Source of the DNA: Acidobacteriota bacterium
GTDB taxonomy: Bacteria; Acidobacteriota; Terriglobia; Bryobacterales; UBA6623
NCBI GenBank assembly: GCA_027592785.1
Contig: JAQCLD010000008.1
Location: 1 to 64,000 of the forward strand
Length of the DNA: 64,000 nt
Reading direction: 5' to 3'
This document shows, in pieces, positions 51,372 through 60,405 of this stretch (position 1 is its first letter; each line of letters begins with the position of its first letter). The position numbers and the translations under genes were made by a program. The notes under the pieces are model-generated. The model searched no databases, had not been told where the DNA came from, and saw only the letters and a list, made by a program, of their open reading frames with translations.

Positions 51372-51922
51372 GCTGCTTGCTCGGGCTTGATGAATTTCCC
51401 CAGGATCGCCCCAGCGATACAGAAAGAGATGAATCCGTACAGCGCCTGAGAGAACTTCCAACTCCAGGGGTAGCGCCACCAGACAGCATCGCCGAAATTG
51501 ATCATCACCACCGCCGTGAGGCCCAGCAATGCCGCGAACACGACGCGATCGCTGTAATTCGGCAAAGCCGGCAAGGCCTTCTTCATCACCACAGAGAGCA
51601 AGAAGACCACCACAAGGTTCAGCACAAACCCTTGGCCCATCATCGCTGGGTCCTCCATCGGGTGACCCTCGCGAACGAAATTCACCATGGCGATCGGGCC
51701 TTCCGCGAACATCCGGGCCACGTCCTCCGGATCGTTATATGCGCCCGGTATCAAATACATGCCTGTCGATGGGAAAAGTTCCAGCAGCGCTTGCCCCGCC
51801 GCTGCGTCCCCGTTAGTGGCCTTCAACGGCGCATACGGCGCCGACATCAGACCCCAATACACGAATCCCCACATGAAGATCGCGACAGTCGCGATTGCAG
51901 TTCCGATCAGTTGCTTCGTCAT
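51368..51922 (-). CDS. Conserved membrane protein, unknown
   Basis: 184 residues, four hydrophobic segments (about 7-27, 98-115, 124-143, 158-175): AIATVAIFMWGFVYWGLMSAP, FVLNLVVVFLLSVVM and FAALLGLTAVVMINFGDAVWW. The region between helix 1 and 2 (about 30-95) is extracytoplasmic. No family recognised. It ends convergently with the HAD gene (4-base overlap). Confidence 0.65.
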   Translation of the reverse strand: MTKQLIGTAIATVAIFMWGFVYWGLMSAPYAPLKATNGDAAAGQALLELFPSTGMYLIPGAYNDPEDVARMFAEGPIAMVNFVREGHPMEDPAMMGQGFVLNLVVVFLLSVVMKKALPALPNYSDRVVFAALLGLTAVVMINFGDAVWWRYPWSWKFSQALYGFISFCIAGAILGKFIKPEQAA

Positions 51923-52132
51923 CGGCCAGTCCTCCCCAAGTTATCGTCAAATGATAGGCAGGACCGACGCCAAGGTCAATCCCAGTCCAATCCGAGAGGT
52001 CTTCGGCGTCCTTCAGCACTGCAATCGCAGACGCAATGGTCAAGGCCATCCCATCCTTACCTTGCGGATGTCGAGCTGCATGGCGTACGTGTCGGCATGG
52101 CAGAATAGGATGCTCAGCCGAGAGATTCCCTC

Positions 52133-53245
52133 ATGGCCGAAGCACTCAAGACCTTCTACGGCCCCCGCGTCATTGCCGAACTTGGACGCGACCTGGCAGC
52201 CGCCTATCCGCGCCTCGCCCGCCTTCGTTTTGAGGCCGACTGTCTGGCCGGCCTCGACCAACTCGAACTCATTGCCCGCGCCTGGCACATCGCCGAAACC
52301 ATGCGTGCCCATCTGCCGCAGTCTTTCGAGAAAGCCGCCAAAGTTCTGCTCCGCAGCCTCGGCCCCGAATACGGCGGCGATCCCGAACTCAGCGGTATGG
52401 AAGCGTTCCGTTACATGCCTCACGTATGCTATGTCGGCAAGTACGGGCTCGATCATTTTGAGCCTGCCATGCAACTGCAATACGAGCTGACTAAACGCTT
52501 CACCGCCGAGTTCAGCATTCGCGCCTACCTGGTCCGCCATCCGCAGCGAACCTACGAGCGCCTGCGCAAATGGGCCCATGACCCCAACCACCACGTCCGC
52601 CGTCTCGTTAGTGAAGGGACCCGCCCGCGCCTGCCCTGGGCGCCGCGCCTGCGCGCCTTCCAAGAAGACCCCAAACCGGTCATCGCCCTCCTGCAGCTGC
52701 TCAAGGACGACCCGGAACTTTACGTCCGCCGCAGCGTCGCCAACAACCTCAACGATATCGCCAAAGACCACCCCGATCTCGCCGTCCAAGTCTGCCGCGA
52801 GTGGAGTCGTGGCGCCGGCCCCGAGCGCAAGTGGATCGTTCGCCACGCCCTGCGCAGTCTAACCAAACAGGGCCACCCCCGCGCATTGGAGTTACAAGGA
52901 TTCGGCGGCAAACCCAAAGTGGAAATCGCGAAGATCCGTTTTCAGCCCCAACGCCCGAAAATCGGCGAGTCCCTGAAGTTCCATTGCGAACTGGCAAGCA
53001 CTGCGCGGAAGCAACAAACCCTGCTGATCGACTTCGCCGTGCATTTCGTCAAAGCCAACGGCGCCGCCTCACCGAAGGTCTTCAAACTCAAACAGTTAAC
53101 GCTGCAGCCCGGCGAACGCACGCTGCTCAAGGGTTCCGTCTCCTTCAAGATTCTGACAACCCGCAAGCCGTATCCGGGCAGTCACAAGATAGAGCTGCTC
53201 GTAAACGGTGTTGCCTTTCCGCTTGGTCGCATACAAGTCGCCTAG
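52133..53245 (+). CDS. DNA alkylation repair protein, AlkC/AlkD-like (HEAT-like repeats)
   Basis: 370 residues. Residues about 30-265 are HEAT-like helical repeats (ERLRKWAHDPNHHVRRLVSE, LLKDDPELYVRRSVANNLND, WIVRHALRSLTKQGHPRAL) typical of the AlkC/AlkD DNA glycosylases that excise 3-methyladenine or bulky cationic lesions. Residues about 272-370 form a beta-sandwich-like C-terminal domain (IGESLKFHCELASTARKQQT), which in AlkC is an Ig-like domain aiding DNA contact. The combined layout fits AlkC best. Confidence 0.8.
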   Translation: MAEALKTFYGPRVIAELGRDLAAAYPRLARLRFEADCLAGLDQLELIARAWHIAETMRAHLPQSFEKAAKVLLRSLGPEYGGDPELSGMEAFRYMPHVCYVGKYGLDHFEPAMQLQYELTKRFTAEFSIRAYLVRHPQRTYERLRKWAHDPNHHVRRLVSEGTRPRLPWAPRLRAFQEDPKPVIALLQLLKDDPELYVRRSVANNLNDIAKDHPDLAVQVCREWSRGAGPERKWIVRHALRSLTKQGHPRALELQGFGGKPKVEIAKIRFQPQRPKIGESLKFHCELASTARKQQTLLIDFAVHFVKANGAASPKVFKLKQLTLQPGERTLLKGSVSFKILTTRKPYPGSHKIELLVNGVAFPLGRIQVA

Positions 53246-53302
53246 CAGGCTGAAACAGCGACCGCCCTCCTGGCTTGGTCCGTGCGGGCGTTCTCTTGTG
53301 AA

Positions 53303-53632
53303 CTATTTCGGCGGCAGGGACTTGGCGAAGCCGACCGCCGCCTTCACCCACTTCTCTAAGTCCGCGTCGCTCACGTAGCCCTCGGGTCGCACATAAACCA
53401 TGCTCTTGATCGGTTTCCCGGTGAAGTCCATTGGTGCGGTGTGCGGCTCTTTCAGCGCCGCCTCCGCCCCCTCGGGTCCGAGCCGCACCATGATGCGGCC
53501 CTGCATCACCCCGCAACACATGTTGCCATCGAGCATGAAGGCGAGGCCCCCGAACATGCGCTTCTCCGTCACGCCGCGGTGCTTGCCGATCAGCGCTTGA
53601 ACGCGCTCGGCCAGCGCTTCGTCGTAGGGCAT
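53303..53632 (-). CDS. TfoX N-terminal domain protein
   Basis: The 109-residue protein matches the TfoX N-terminal domain: EKRMFGGLAFMLDGNMCCGVM, then MVRLGPEGAEAAL and FTGKPIKSMVYVRPEGY. In Haemophilus, TfoX regulates competence, but stand-alone N-domains are widespread with no known role. It lies 4 bases after the S46 peptidase stop and may be co-transcribed with it. Confidence 0.88.
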   Translation of the reverse strand: MPYDEALAERVQALIGKHRGVTEKRMFGGLAFMLDGNMCCGVMQGRIMVRLGPEGAEAALKEPHTAPMDFTGKPIKSMVYVRPEGYVSDADLEKWVKAAVGFAKSLPPK

Positions 53633-53636
53633 GGCG

Positions 53637-55700
53637 CTACCTCCCGGCCGCGGTCAACTCGCTCACCAGCGTTCGCGCACGGTAGGCGTCGCGCAGCATC
53701 TCCAGCATGCCGCGGACATCCACACTCACCGCTCGCGCTTGCGTTTCAGAATACTGAAAGTCATTCGACAGCGACTGAATGTTGCCGTCGAATATCAGCC
53801 CGACAACGCGGCCTTCGCGGTCCAACAGCGGACTGCCCGAGTTGCCGCCGGTGATGTCATTGGTCGAGACCAGATTGTAAGGCGTGTCCTCGGCGAGACG
53901 CCGGCGGGCTGTCGTGAACCGTTTCGGCAATTCGTAAGGGTCCTCCCCCGTCGCCTTCTCGAACAGGCCGCCGATCGTCGTGAACGGGGCCACTCTCTTG
54001 CGCCCATCGTTGAGATAAGCCTTCACCATGCCAAATGCGAGCCGCAGCGTGAACGTCGCATCGGGATATACGTTTGCGCCCATCGCCGCGAATCTTGCCT
54101 GGGCGATACGCGTGCCGTTGGCCTGCTCAACCGCGTCTACTTCGTTCTCGTAACGCTCGCGGATTTCCCGTGCCCGCTCATCGACTAGCCGATAGAAAAC
54201 CATCATCGGATCATCCGAATCCTTGGCGCTCGCGGCATCGTTGGCCCCGAGCTGCTTGCGAAACTCCGCATCCCCAAGTTTCGTCGCTGTAATCACCTCG
54301 CGCGCGACCTGCTCCGGAGTTCTATTACCCAACAGCCGCTTCACCGTGGGGTCGTTGGGACTCAAACGGTCGCGCAGGAACTCCAAGCTTTCGGCCAGCT
54401 TGACGACCTCCACATTCGGATCAACCGGAGCCGTCGAATAGAGTTGCTGATAGAGCGACTCCAATCCGGCGCTCTGATACTCCTCCAGCCTCTCGCCATC
54501 AGGCTTGCCGAGTTCCGCCGAGAGCCGCGTCAGGTGCCGAGCGAAAGTGATGTAGCGCGAGTAGAGGCCCAGACTTGCCAGCAGCCGGTACTCCTCGTAG
54601 ATATCGTTCTTCACGCTTTGCGCGGCTGCGATCTTCTGCCACGCATCGCCGTATTTCGCTTGTTGCTCCGCATCGGCGGCGACCGCCGCACGCAGCGCTT
54701 TCTCCTCCGCCGACTGCGCGGCAAAAAGCTCGCGGTTGCGCAGTCCGGCCAGCATCCCTGTGTAGGCCTTGATGCTGTTGTTGATGCGGAACAATTCGTC
54801 GCGCGACAGCCGCGCCGCATCTCCGCCGCTTGCTCCGTAACCCTCCAACGCCGTGCCGATACGCGTCAGAAAGTCCAACATGAAGGGCATCCGCCGATCC
54901 CGTTCGTACTGCAGTTGAGCCTCGGTCAGCAATCGTTGCGTGCTCCCCGGGTGTCCCGAGACGATCACAAACTCCTGCTCATCCGCGCCCGTCGTATCCC
55001 AGGGCAAGACCGCCGGCGATGTGATCGGGCGCCCCTTGTCATAGACCCGCAAGAACGATACGTCCAAGCAGTACCGCGGGAAAGTGAAGTTGTCCGGATC
55101 GCCCCCAAAGAAGGCTGCCTGGAACTCGGGCGCGAAGACCAATCGGATGTCCGTGTAACGTTTGTATTTGTAGAGATCGAAAATGCCGCCGGCATAGAGG
55201 CTGACGACATCGCAACGCATCAGCGTCGAGTCGCGGCAGTCCTTTTGGATGCGCGCGATTTCGGCTTGCTGCGCCTCGCGCTTCGCCGCATCGTCCATGT
55301 CGTCCTCGACGCCGCGGTTGACTTGATCGGTGACCGTCTCGATCTCCATCAACACGTTCAATTCAAGATCAGGACACTTCAGCTCACGGGCCCGCGTCGT
55401 CGCGTAAAAGCCGTCCGCAACGTAATCCTTTTCTTCCGAACTCACCTTGCGTATGCAGTCCGACGCCACATGATGGTTGGTCATCACCAGGCCGCTCGGA
55501 GACACGAACGATCCCGATCCGCCGTTGTTGAGCCGCACCGAACCTTTTTGCAGGCGGGTCAGCAACTCGGCCGAAGGCTCGAAATCATGATCGGCCTTCA
55601 GCTGTTCTAGCGGCAGCCGGTTGTAGGTCCACATGCCCTCGTCCGCCATCAGCGAGGGAACGATCAAAAACGGAATGAGTAGGAAGGTTTTGAGTTGCAT
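53637..55700 (-). CDS. S46 family dipeptidyl peptidase (DPP7/DPP11 type)
   Basis: 687 residues with a signal peptide (MQLKTFLLIPFLIVPSLMA). Chymotrypsin-fold triad: His at 76/77 in LVMTNHHVASDC, Asp in FFGGDPDNFTFPRYCLD, and Ser at about 621 in NDITGGNSGSPLLD. VVGLIFDGNIQSL carries a Gly where DPP11 has Arg at the S1 position, so DPP7-like specificity for hydrophobic residues is more likely; this is inference. It releases dipeptides in the periplasm, consistent with the POT peptide transporter at 58.7-60.2 kb. Confidence 0.92.
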   Translation of the reverse strand: MQLKTFLLIPFLIVPSLMADEGMWTYNRLPLEQLKADHDFEPSAELLTRLQKGSVRLNNGGSGSFVSPSGLVMTNHHVASDCIRKVSSEEKDYVADGFYATTRARELKCPDLELNVLMEIETVTDQVNRGVEDDMDDAAKREAQQAEIARIQKDCRDSTLMRCDVVSLYAGGIFDLYKYKRYTDIRLVFAPEFQAAFFGGDPDNFTFPRYCLDVSFLRVYDKGRPITSPAVLPWDTTGADEQEFVIVSGHPGSTQRLLTEAQLQYERDRRMPFMLDFLTRIGTALEGYGASGGDAARLSRDELFRINNSIKAYTGMLAGLRNRELFAAQSAEEKALRAAVAADAEQQAKYGDAWQKIAAAQSVKNDIYEEYRLLASLGLYSRYITFARHLTRLSAELGKPDGERLEEYQSAGLESLYQQLYSTAPVDPNVEVVKLAESLEFLRDRLSPNDPTVKRLLGNRTPEQVAREVITATKLGDAEFRKQLGANDAASAKDSDDPMMVFYRLVDERAREIRERYENEVDAVEQANGTRIAQARFAAMGANVYPDATFTLRLAFGMVKAYLNDGRKRVAPFTTIGGLFEKATGEDPYELPKRFTTARRRLAEDTPYNLVSTNDITGGNSGSPLLDREGRVVGLIFDGNIQSLSNDFQYSETQARAVSVDVRGMLEMLRDAYRARTLVSELTAAGR

Positions 55701-55761
55701 GAGCGAATTTCGGCGCTGAGGAGCGCCCTTCGCCGAAATTCTAGCAGTGAACCAGCCGTGT

Positions 55762-56952
55762 TCAGGTCGATTCGACTAGATCTTCTACCTTCATGCGATA
55801 CACGGCGGGCTGCCCCTCGCGGTCGCTGCTGTAGTAAACCCACTGGCTATCGCGCGAAAACACCGTTTCAGGCACAGCGCAGAAGTAGTCCAGCCTGTCG
55901 GTACCCGCAATCGGGTACGGCTTGCGGGTCGCTCCGTGTTCGCAAAGGGTGATCTCACGATCGAGACTAGGGAATAGCACGTAAATGTTCGGTCCCGACG
56001 GCCGCTTACTAGCCCCCACATAGGCCGATCCGTCCACGTTTTCTTGCAGCCAGCCAAACGCCGAGCATCTCGCGATCCGTCTTTCCGCCCCCGTCTCCGG
56101 CACGATGCTACGGATCGTTGCTCCGCGCAAGCTCTCATCCGGGAAGTGAACGAAGCGTGCCTCGCCTCCGCCCAGCGCCCAATAGGCCCGGTCGATGCGG
56201 CTGCCATCGTCTGGGCGCAGCGGCTTGGCGTTCTTCTCGTCGATGTTTGACCAATAGACTTGAGCGCCAAGGCCCGCCCCAGCCTCTTGCGTATACAGCA
56301 ACTCTCTGCGTCCCGGCCTGAATTGCGGATACGTCAGCCAAGCCCTCTGGGTGACCGCAATCCGGTCCCTCCCGCTGGCCAGGTCGACCACGCGAATCCG
56401 GCACTGTGGGCTTACCGCGATTTGTTCGGTTGGGTTGTCGCGGTAGTCGTCTTCACGGATCTCTACCAACGCCGCCGTCCGGGCGCCCTCGGAGATGCTC
56501 ATGTGTCCCGTAAATCGCCAGCCTCCTGGCAAGCGAAATACTTGGCGATGACCGCGTCCGTTCAGCGATGTCCTATTCAGCCCGTCGCTTTGCAGGTAGA
56601 ACACCTCTTTCTCGGCATCGTCCATCGTCGCCGAATATGGGAATGTTCCTTCGCCGCCGGTCAACTGCGTAATCCGATTCCGCCGCAGATCGTAGTAGTG
56701 AATCTGCCGTGTGCCGTCCGCCTCCCCTCCCAATATGAGAGAGCGATTATTCGACGCGAGAAAGTGATGATGATAGTGCGGGAAGTGGAATAGGATCTTC
56801 AAGTCCGTCAGCCGGTCTAGGGCCCGGCCCGTTAGCTCATCCGTCAGCTCGACGGCCTCTTGCTCGAAGCGCGAACCTTGTGCCCCCTTCAACGAAGGGC
56901 CATTCAGCAAGAGGCTCGCTGCCAGAACCCTTCTGCGAGACCACAAGCTCAT
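55762..56952 (-). CDS. Oligogalacturonate lyase-like seven-bladed propeller protein
   Basis: The 396-residue protein has a signal region (SRRRVLAASLLLNGPSLKGA, Tat-like) and propeller blades with HYHHHFLASNNRSLIL, GEGTFPYSATMDDAEKEVFY and DSQWVYYSSDREGQPAVYRM. The closest known family is oligogalacturonate lyase (Ogl, PL22), which cleaves unsaturated digalacturonate. The sequence also resembles TolB-type propellers, so catalytic function needs the Mn-ligand His set to be confirmed. It is divergent to the Gfo/Idh gene (53 bases apart). Confidence 0.75.
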   Translation of the reverse strand: MSLWSRRRVLAASLLLNGPSLKGAQGSRFEQEAVELTDELTGRALDRLTDLKILFHFPHYHHHFLASNNRSLILGGEADGTRQIHYYDLRRNRITQLTGGEGTFPYSATMDDAEKEVFYLQSDGLNRTSLNGRGHRQVFRLPGGWRFTGHMSISEGARTAALVEIREDDYRDNPTEQIAVSPQCRIRVVDLASGRDRIAVTQRAWLTYPQFRPGRRELLYTQEAGAGLGAQVYWSNIDEKNAKPLRPDDGSRIDRAYWALGGGEARFVHFPDESLRGATIRSIVPETGAERRIARCSAFGWLQENVDGSAYVGASKRPSGPNIYVLFPSLDREITLCEHGATRKPYPIAGTDRLDYFCAVPETVFSRDSQWVYYSSDREGQPAVYRMKVEDLVEST

Positions 56953-57005
56953 CAGGGCTCATCCTATCAAGAGTCAGTGTTCTTTCAGCCGTTCAGATCC
57001 CGTCC

Positions 57006-58100
57006 ATGCGAAAATTGACGGCAATGCAAAAAGCCGACGGAATGAACTACGCCCCCAAGGGCAAAGCCGCGCCCGTGGTCGGTCCGGGAGACTTCCCCAT
57101 CGCCGCGGTCGGTCTCGATCACGGCCACGTCTACGGCATGTCCAACGGTCTCATTGAGTCCGGCGCAGAAATCCGTTGGGCTTACGACCCCGATCCCGAC
57201 AAGGTCAAACGTTTCCTCGACACCTACCCGCAAGCCAAGGCCGCCCGCTCCAAACAAGAAGTCTTGGACGACCCGGCCATCAAACTGGTCGTCTCTTCCT
57301 GCGTCCCTTACGACCGCGGCCCGCTGGGCGTTGAGGTGATGTCGCACGGCAAGGACTATTTCGTCGACAAGGCCCCCCTCATCACCCTCGAACAACTGGC
57401 TGCCGCTCGCGCCAAAGCCGCCGAGACCGGGCAAAAATACTTCGTCTACTACGGTGAACGGCTGCACAGCGAGTGTTCGATTTACGCCGGCAATCTCATC
57501 GCCGAAGGCGCCATCGGACGCGTTCTGCAGGTCATCGGCCTCGGCCCGCATCGGCTCGCCGCCGCCACCCGGCCCGCCTGGTTTTTTGAGCGCAAGTCCT
57601 ACGGCGGCATCCTCATCGACATCGGCAGCCACCAAATCGAGCAGTTCATGCATTTTGCCGACGCCCAAGATGCCCAAGTCGTCTCGTCCCGTGTCGCCAA
57701 CTACGCTAACAAGCAATACCCGGAACTCGAAGATTTCGGCGACGCCACGCTCACCGCCGACAACGGCGCAACCAACTACTTCCGCGTGGACTGGTTCACC
57801 CCCGACGGCCTGGGCGCCTGGGGCGACGGACGCGCCACGATCATGGGCACGGATGGCTACATCGAACTGCGCAAGTACCTCGACATCGCCCGCGATTCGG
57901 AGTCCGATCAGCTCTATCTGGTCAACGGCAAGGAAGAGAAGCGTATCTCGACGCACAACACGGTGGGATTTCCGTTCTTTGGCCAACTCATTCTCGACTG
58001 CGTGAATAGGACCGAAAACGCGATGACCCAGGAGCGCGCCTTCCGCGTCGCCGAGCTGTCGCTGATTGCTCAGCAGCAGGCGATCCGAATAGAAGCATGA
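57006..58100 (+). CDS. Gfo/Idh/MocA family oxidoreductase
   Basis: ATG 57006 (MRKLTAMQKADGMNYAPK) is preferred to a start at 56880 inside the divergent gene. About 364 residues; the N-terminal Rossmann domain is FPIAAVGLDHGHVYGM ... IRWAYDPDPDKVKRFL, the C-terminal domain holds GGILIDIGSHQIEQFMHFADA. The K in VDKAPLITLEQLAAA and the H in GSHQIE fit the catalytic positions of the family. It oxidises or epimerises a sugar or cyclitol using NAD(P). Four-base overlap with the next gene. Confidence 0.85.
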   Translation: MRKLTAMQKADGMNYAPKGKAAPVVGPGDFPIAAVGLDHGHVYGMSNGLIESGAEIRWAYDPDPDKVKRFLDTYPQAKAARSKQEVLDDPAIKLVVSSCVPYDRGPLGVEVMSHGKDYFVDKAPLITLEQLAAARAKAAETGQKYFVYYGERLHSECSIYAGNLIAEGAIGRVLQVIGLGPHRLAAATRPAWFFERKSYGGILIDIGSHQIEQFMHFADAQDAQVVSSRVANYANKQYPELEDFGDATLTADNGATNYFRVDWFTPDGLGAWGDGRATIMGTDGYIELRKYLDIARDSESDQLYLVNGKEEKRISTHNTVGFPFFGQLILDCVNRTENAMTQERAFRVAELSLIAQQQAIRIEA

Positions 58101-58726
58101 CCCTGCAAGGAGTCATTTACAAAGGTCCGCCGCTAGAAAATCCAGCCGTACTCCAGGGGCTGCCGGGCGAACTGTTTGAGGTCCTCTGGCAAGTCAACGG
58201 ATTCATCGCCTATGCCGGCGGCTTACACGTCCGTGGCTTCCTCGACACCCCCGAGTGGCACTCTTTCTCCCGTTATCACTCCGGCGAAATGGCGCTCCGC
58301 AATCTCTACCCGCAGCTGAAGAAATATGACTTCCCCTTCGGCCAGGACTTCCTCGGCAACCAGTTCCTACTGCGCGACTCGGAAGTGTTCAAGTTGCGCG
58401 CCGATACCGGAGAAGTCAGCAGCCTACACGTCGACCTTTCCGAGTTCTTCGAGGCCGCCAAGAAGGACCCGGTCAGCTACTTGTCGCTGGAGCTTCTGGC
58501 TCTATTCCACGAACAGAATGGCGCGCTCGACCCGGGCCAGCTGATCCACACCATGCCGCCCCTGTGTCTCAAAAGGGAGGATAAGAAGCTGGCCATGAAA
58601 GCCGTCCCCGCCGACAACGCCATTGCCTTCCTCGCCCACTTCGCTCGTCAGATCAACGAAGTGCCCGAAGGGACGGAAATCAACCTCAAGCTCTTCAAGC
58701 CCCCCGACGGCGATCCGCTGCAGTAG
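58097..58726 (+). CDS. SUKH/SMI1-KNR4-like protein (209 aa)
   Basis: The N-terminal part reads LPGELFEVLWQVNGFIAYAGGLHVRGFLD and later FGQDFLGNQFLLRDSEVFKL ... TGEVSSLHVDLSEFFE, which fit the SUKH/DUF1851-type fold that includes many immunity proteins of contact-dependent toxins. No toxin gene lies nearby, and the 4-base overlap with the Gfo/Idh gene argues for a metabolic or housekeeping partner. Assignment is by pattern only. Confidence 0.5.
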   Translation: MTLQGVIYKGPPLENPAVLQGLPGELFEVLWQVNGFIAYAGGLHVRGFLDTPEWHSFSRYHSGEMALRNLYPQLKKYDFPFGQDFLGNQFLLRDSEVFKLRADTGEVSSLHVDLSEFFEAAKKDPVSYLSLELLALFHEQNGALDPGQLIHTMPPLCLKREDKKLAMKAVPADNAIAFLAHFARQINEVPEGTEINLKLFKPPDGDPLQ

Positions 58727-58728
58727 CC

Positions 58729-60207
58729 CTAGCGCACGCCGCCCATTTGCTTTTTCACCAGCGGTGCTAGAGCAATTACGAGAACCGCGACCCCGATATT
58801 GATCGCCGCCACCGTTCCAAACAATTGCGGCAGCGGCAGCGATTCAAACAAGCCGGCGATCTCGCCCCCTATGTAGTTGCCGATCGACGCCGCCAAGAAC
58901 CACACGCCCATGATCTGGCCGACGATCTTCTGCGGCGCCAGCTTCGTCATCACGCTCAGCCCAACCGGGCTCAGGCAGAGTTCGCCCAGCGTATGCAGCA
59001 GATAGGTCGCGAACAGCCATCCAGGGCTTACCAGCGAGTCGTCGCCCGTGACTAGGCGCGCAGCGAACATCATCACGATGAAGCCCAGCCCGACGCCTAC
59101 CAAGCCCAAGGAGAACTTCATCGGGCTCGACGGCTGTTTGGAGCCCATCCTGATCCATAGCCAAGAGAAGACCGGCGCCAGCAGAACAATGAAGACTGGA
59201 TTCAGCGACTGAAACCACGTCGACGGGAAGGGCATTCCCAACAAAGCGTTGTCCGTCATGCGGTCCGCGAACAGCGTCAGACTCGATCCTGCTTGTTCGA
59301 AGCCGGCCCAGAACAGCGCGGCCACCAAAAAGAGGACAAATATGCTGATGCCGCGCTTCTTTTCCGTCGCATCGAAGTTGCCGCCCACGTAAAGCGCAAC
59401 CATGAACACTGTCGACCCTGCCAACAGAATCACAAAGCGCTGTAGCTGGCTCAATTCCAGGCCAAAGACCAGGTCTCCCGCCATCGCGATCAAGATCAAT
59501 CCCACTCCCAAGAACCAAAGTACTCCGCTGAATGAGAATTCGGTCTTCTGCCCCGGCGCTGGAGCCTTGCCCGCCTGCCCCAGCCGATTCGCCGTCAGCG
59601 TGTATTGGATGAGGCCGAAGAGCATGCCCACGCCTGCCGCGCCGAAGCCCCAGTGCCAACCGACTTTCTGCGCCAGCGTTCCGCAAATCAGCGGCGCCAA
59701 GAAGGCCCCCAAATTGATGCCCATGTAGTAGAGCGAGAAGCCGCTATCCTTGCGTGGATCGTTGCGCTCGTAGAGCTCTCCGACCAGCGCGCTGATGTTG
59801 GGCTTCAATAAGCCCGTTCCGATCACGATCAAAATGAGACCAATGTAAACAGCAGTTTCCGACTGGTTCACCAGCGTGAAGTGACCAGCCATGATGGCGA
59901 TGCCGCCCCACAACACGGCCTTCCGCAATCCAATCAGCCGGTCCGCGACCCAGCCCCCCGGCAGACACGCCAAATAGACCGAAGCGGTATAGAGACCATA
60001 GACTCGCGTTGCCACCGCGGTCGTCAATCCCAACCCTCCCGTGGCCGCCGATGCCGTCAGAAACAGCACCAAAAAAGACCGCATGCCGTAATAACTAAGC
60101 CGTTCCCACATCTCCGTGAAGAACAGCGTCGTCAGGCCCCGCGGATGTCCGCCGATGCCCCCCGTGTCTCTCTGCACGCCGCCGGCGGAAGTTTCACTTT
60201 CGTTCAT
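58729..60207 (-). CDS. Proton-dependent oligopeptide transporter (POT/PTR2 family)
   Basis: ATG 60207 (MNESETSAGGVQRDTGG); 492 residues with 12-14 membrane helices. The PTR signatures are FFTEMWERLSYYGMRSFLVLFL (split: ExERFxYYG-type motif as EMWERLSYYG) and YYMGINLGAFLAPLICG. It imports di- and tripeptides driven by protons. With the S46 dipeptidyl peptidase 3 kb away it would take up dipeptides released in the periplasm. Confidence 0.92.
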   Translation of the reverse strand: MNESETSAGGVQRDTGGIGGHPRGLTTLFFTEMWERLSYYGMRSFLVLFLTASAATGGLGLTTAVATRVYGLYTASVYLACLPGGWVADRLIGLRKAVLWGGIAIMAGHFTLVNQSETAVYIGLILIVIGTGLLKPNISALVGELYERNDPRKDSGFSLYYMGINLGAFLAPLICGTLAQKVGWHWGFGAAGVGMLFGLIQYTLTANRLGQAGKAPAPGQKTEFSFSGVLWFLGVGLILIAMAGDLVFGLELSQLQRFVILLAGSTVFMVALYVGGNFDATEKKRGISIFVLFLVAALFWAGFEQAGSSLTLFADRMTDNALLGMPFPSTWFQSLNPVFIVLLAPVFSWLWIRMGSKQPSSPMKFSLGLVGVGLGFIVMMFAARLVTGDDSLVSPGWLFATYLLHTLGELCLSPVGLSVMTKLAPQKIVGQIMGVWFLAASIGNYIGGEIAGLFESLPLPQLFGTVAAINIGVAVLVIALAPLVKKQMGGVR

Positions 60208-60405
60208 CAAATGCCCCTAGCGCGTATCCAGCCGTAGGACGTATTCTGACGTCGAGCTGCCATACGGAAGTGTCTGATTATATACAGTTAGCCCGCCGGA
60301 CCATGCGATCCTGCCTTGTGAGAAGATAAGGCTTCTTGTGGCCGGTAGGAGCGTTCGCCCGCGTCCCCCAACCCACTACGCCGACAGCAAACTTCTCCCG
60401 GTCGG

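Noticed and set aside
54444-55610. A 388-codon plus-strand open frame opposite the S46 peptidase
   Set aside because: Shadow of the peptidase codon bias; no recognisable domain.
58097-58726. A toxin-immunity (contact-dependent inhibition) locus
   Set aside because: The SUKH-like gene has no toxin, VgrG/PAAR or Rhs gene around it.
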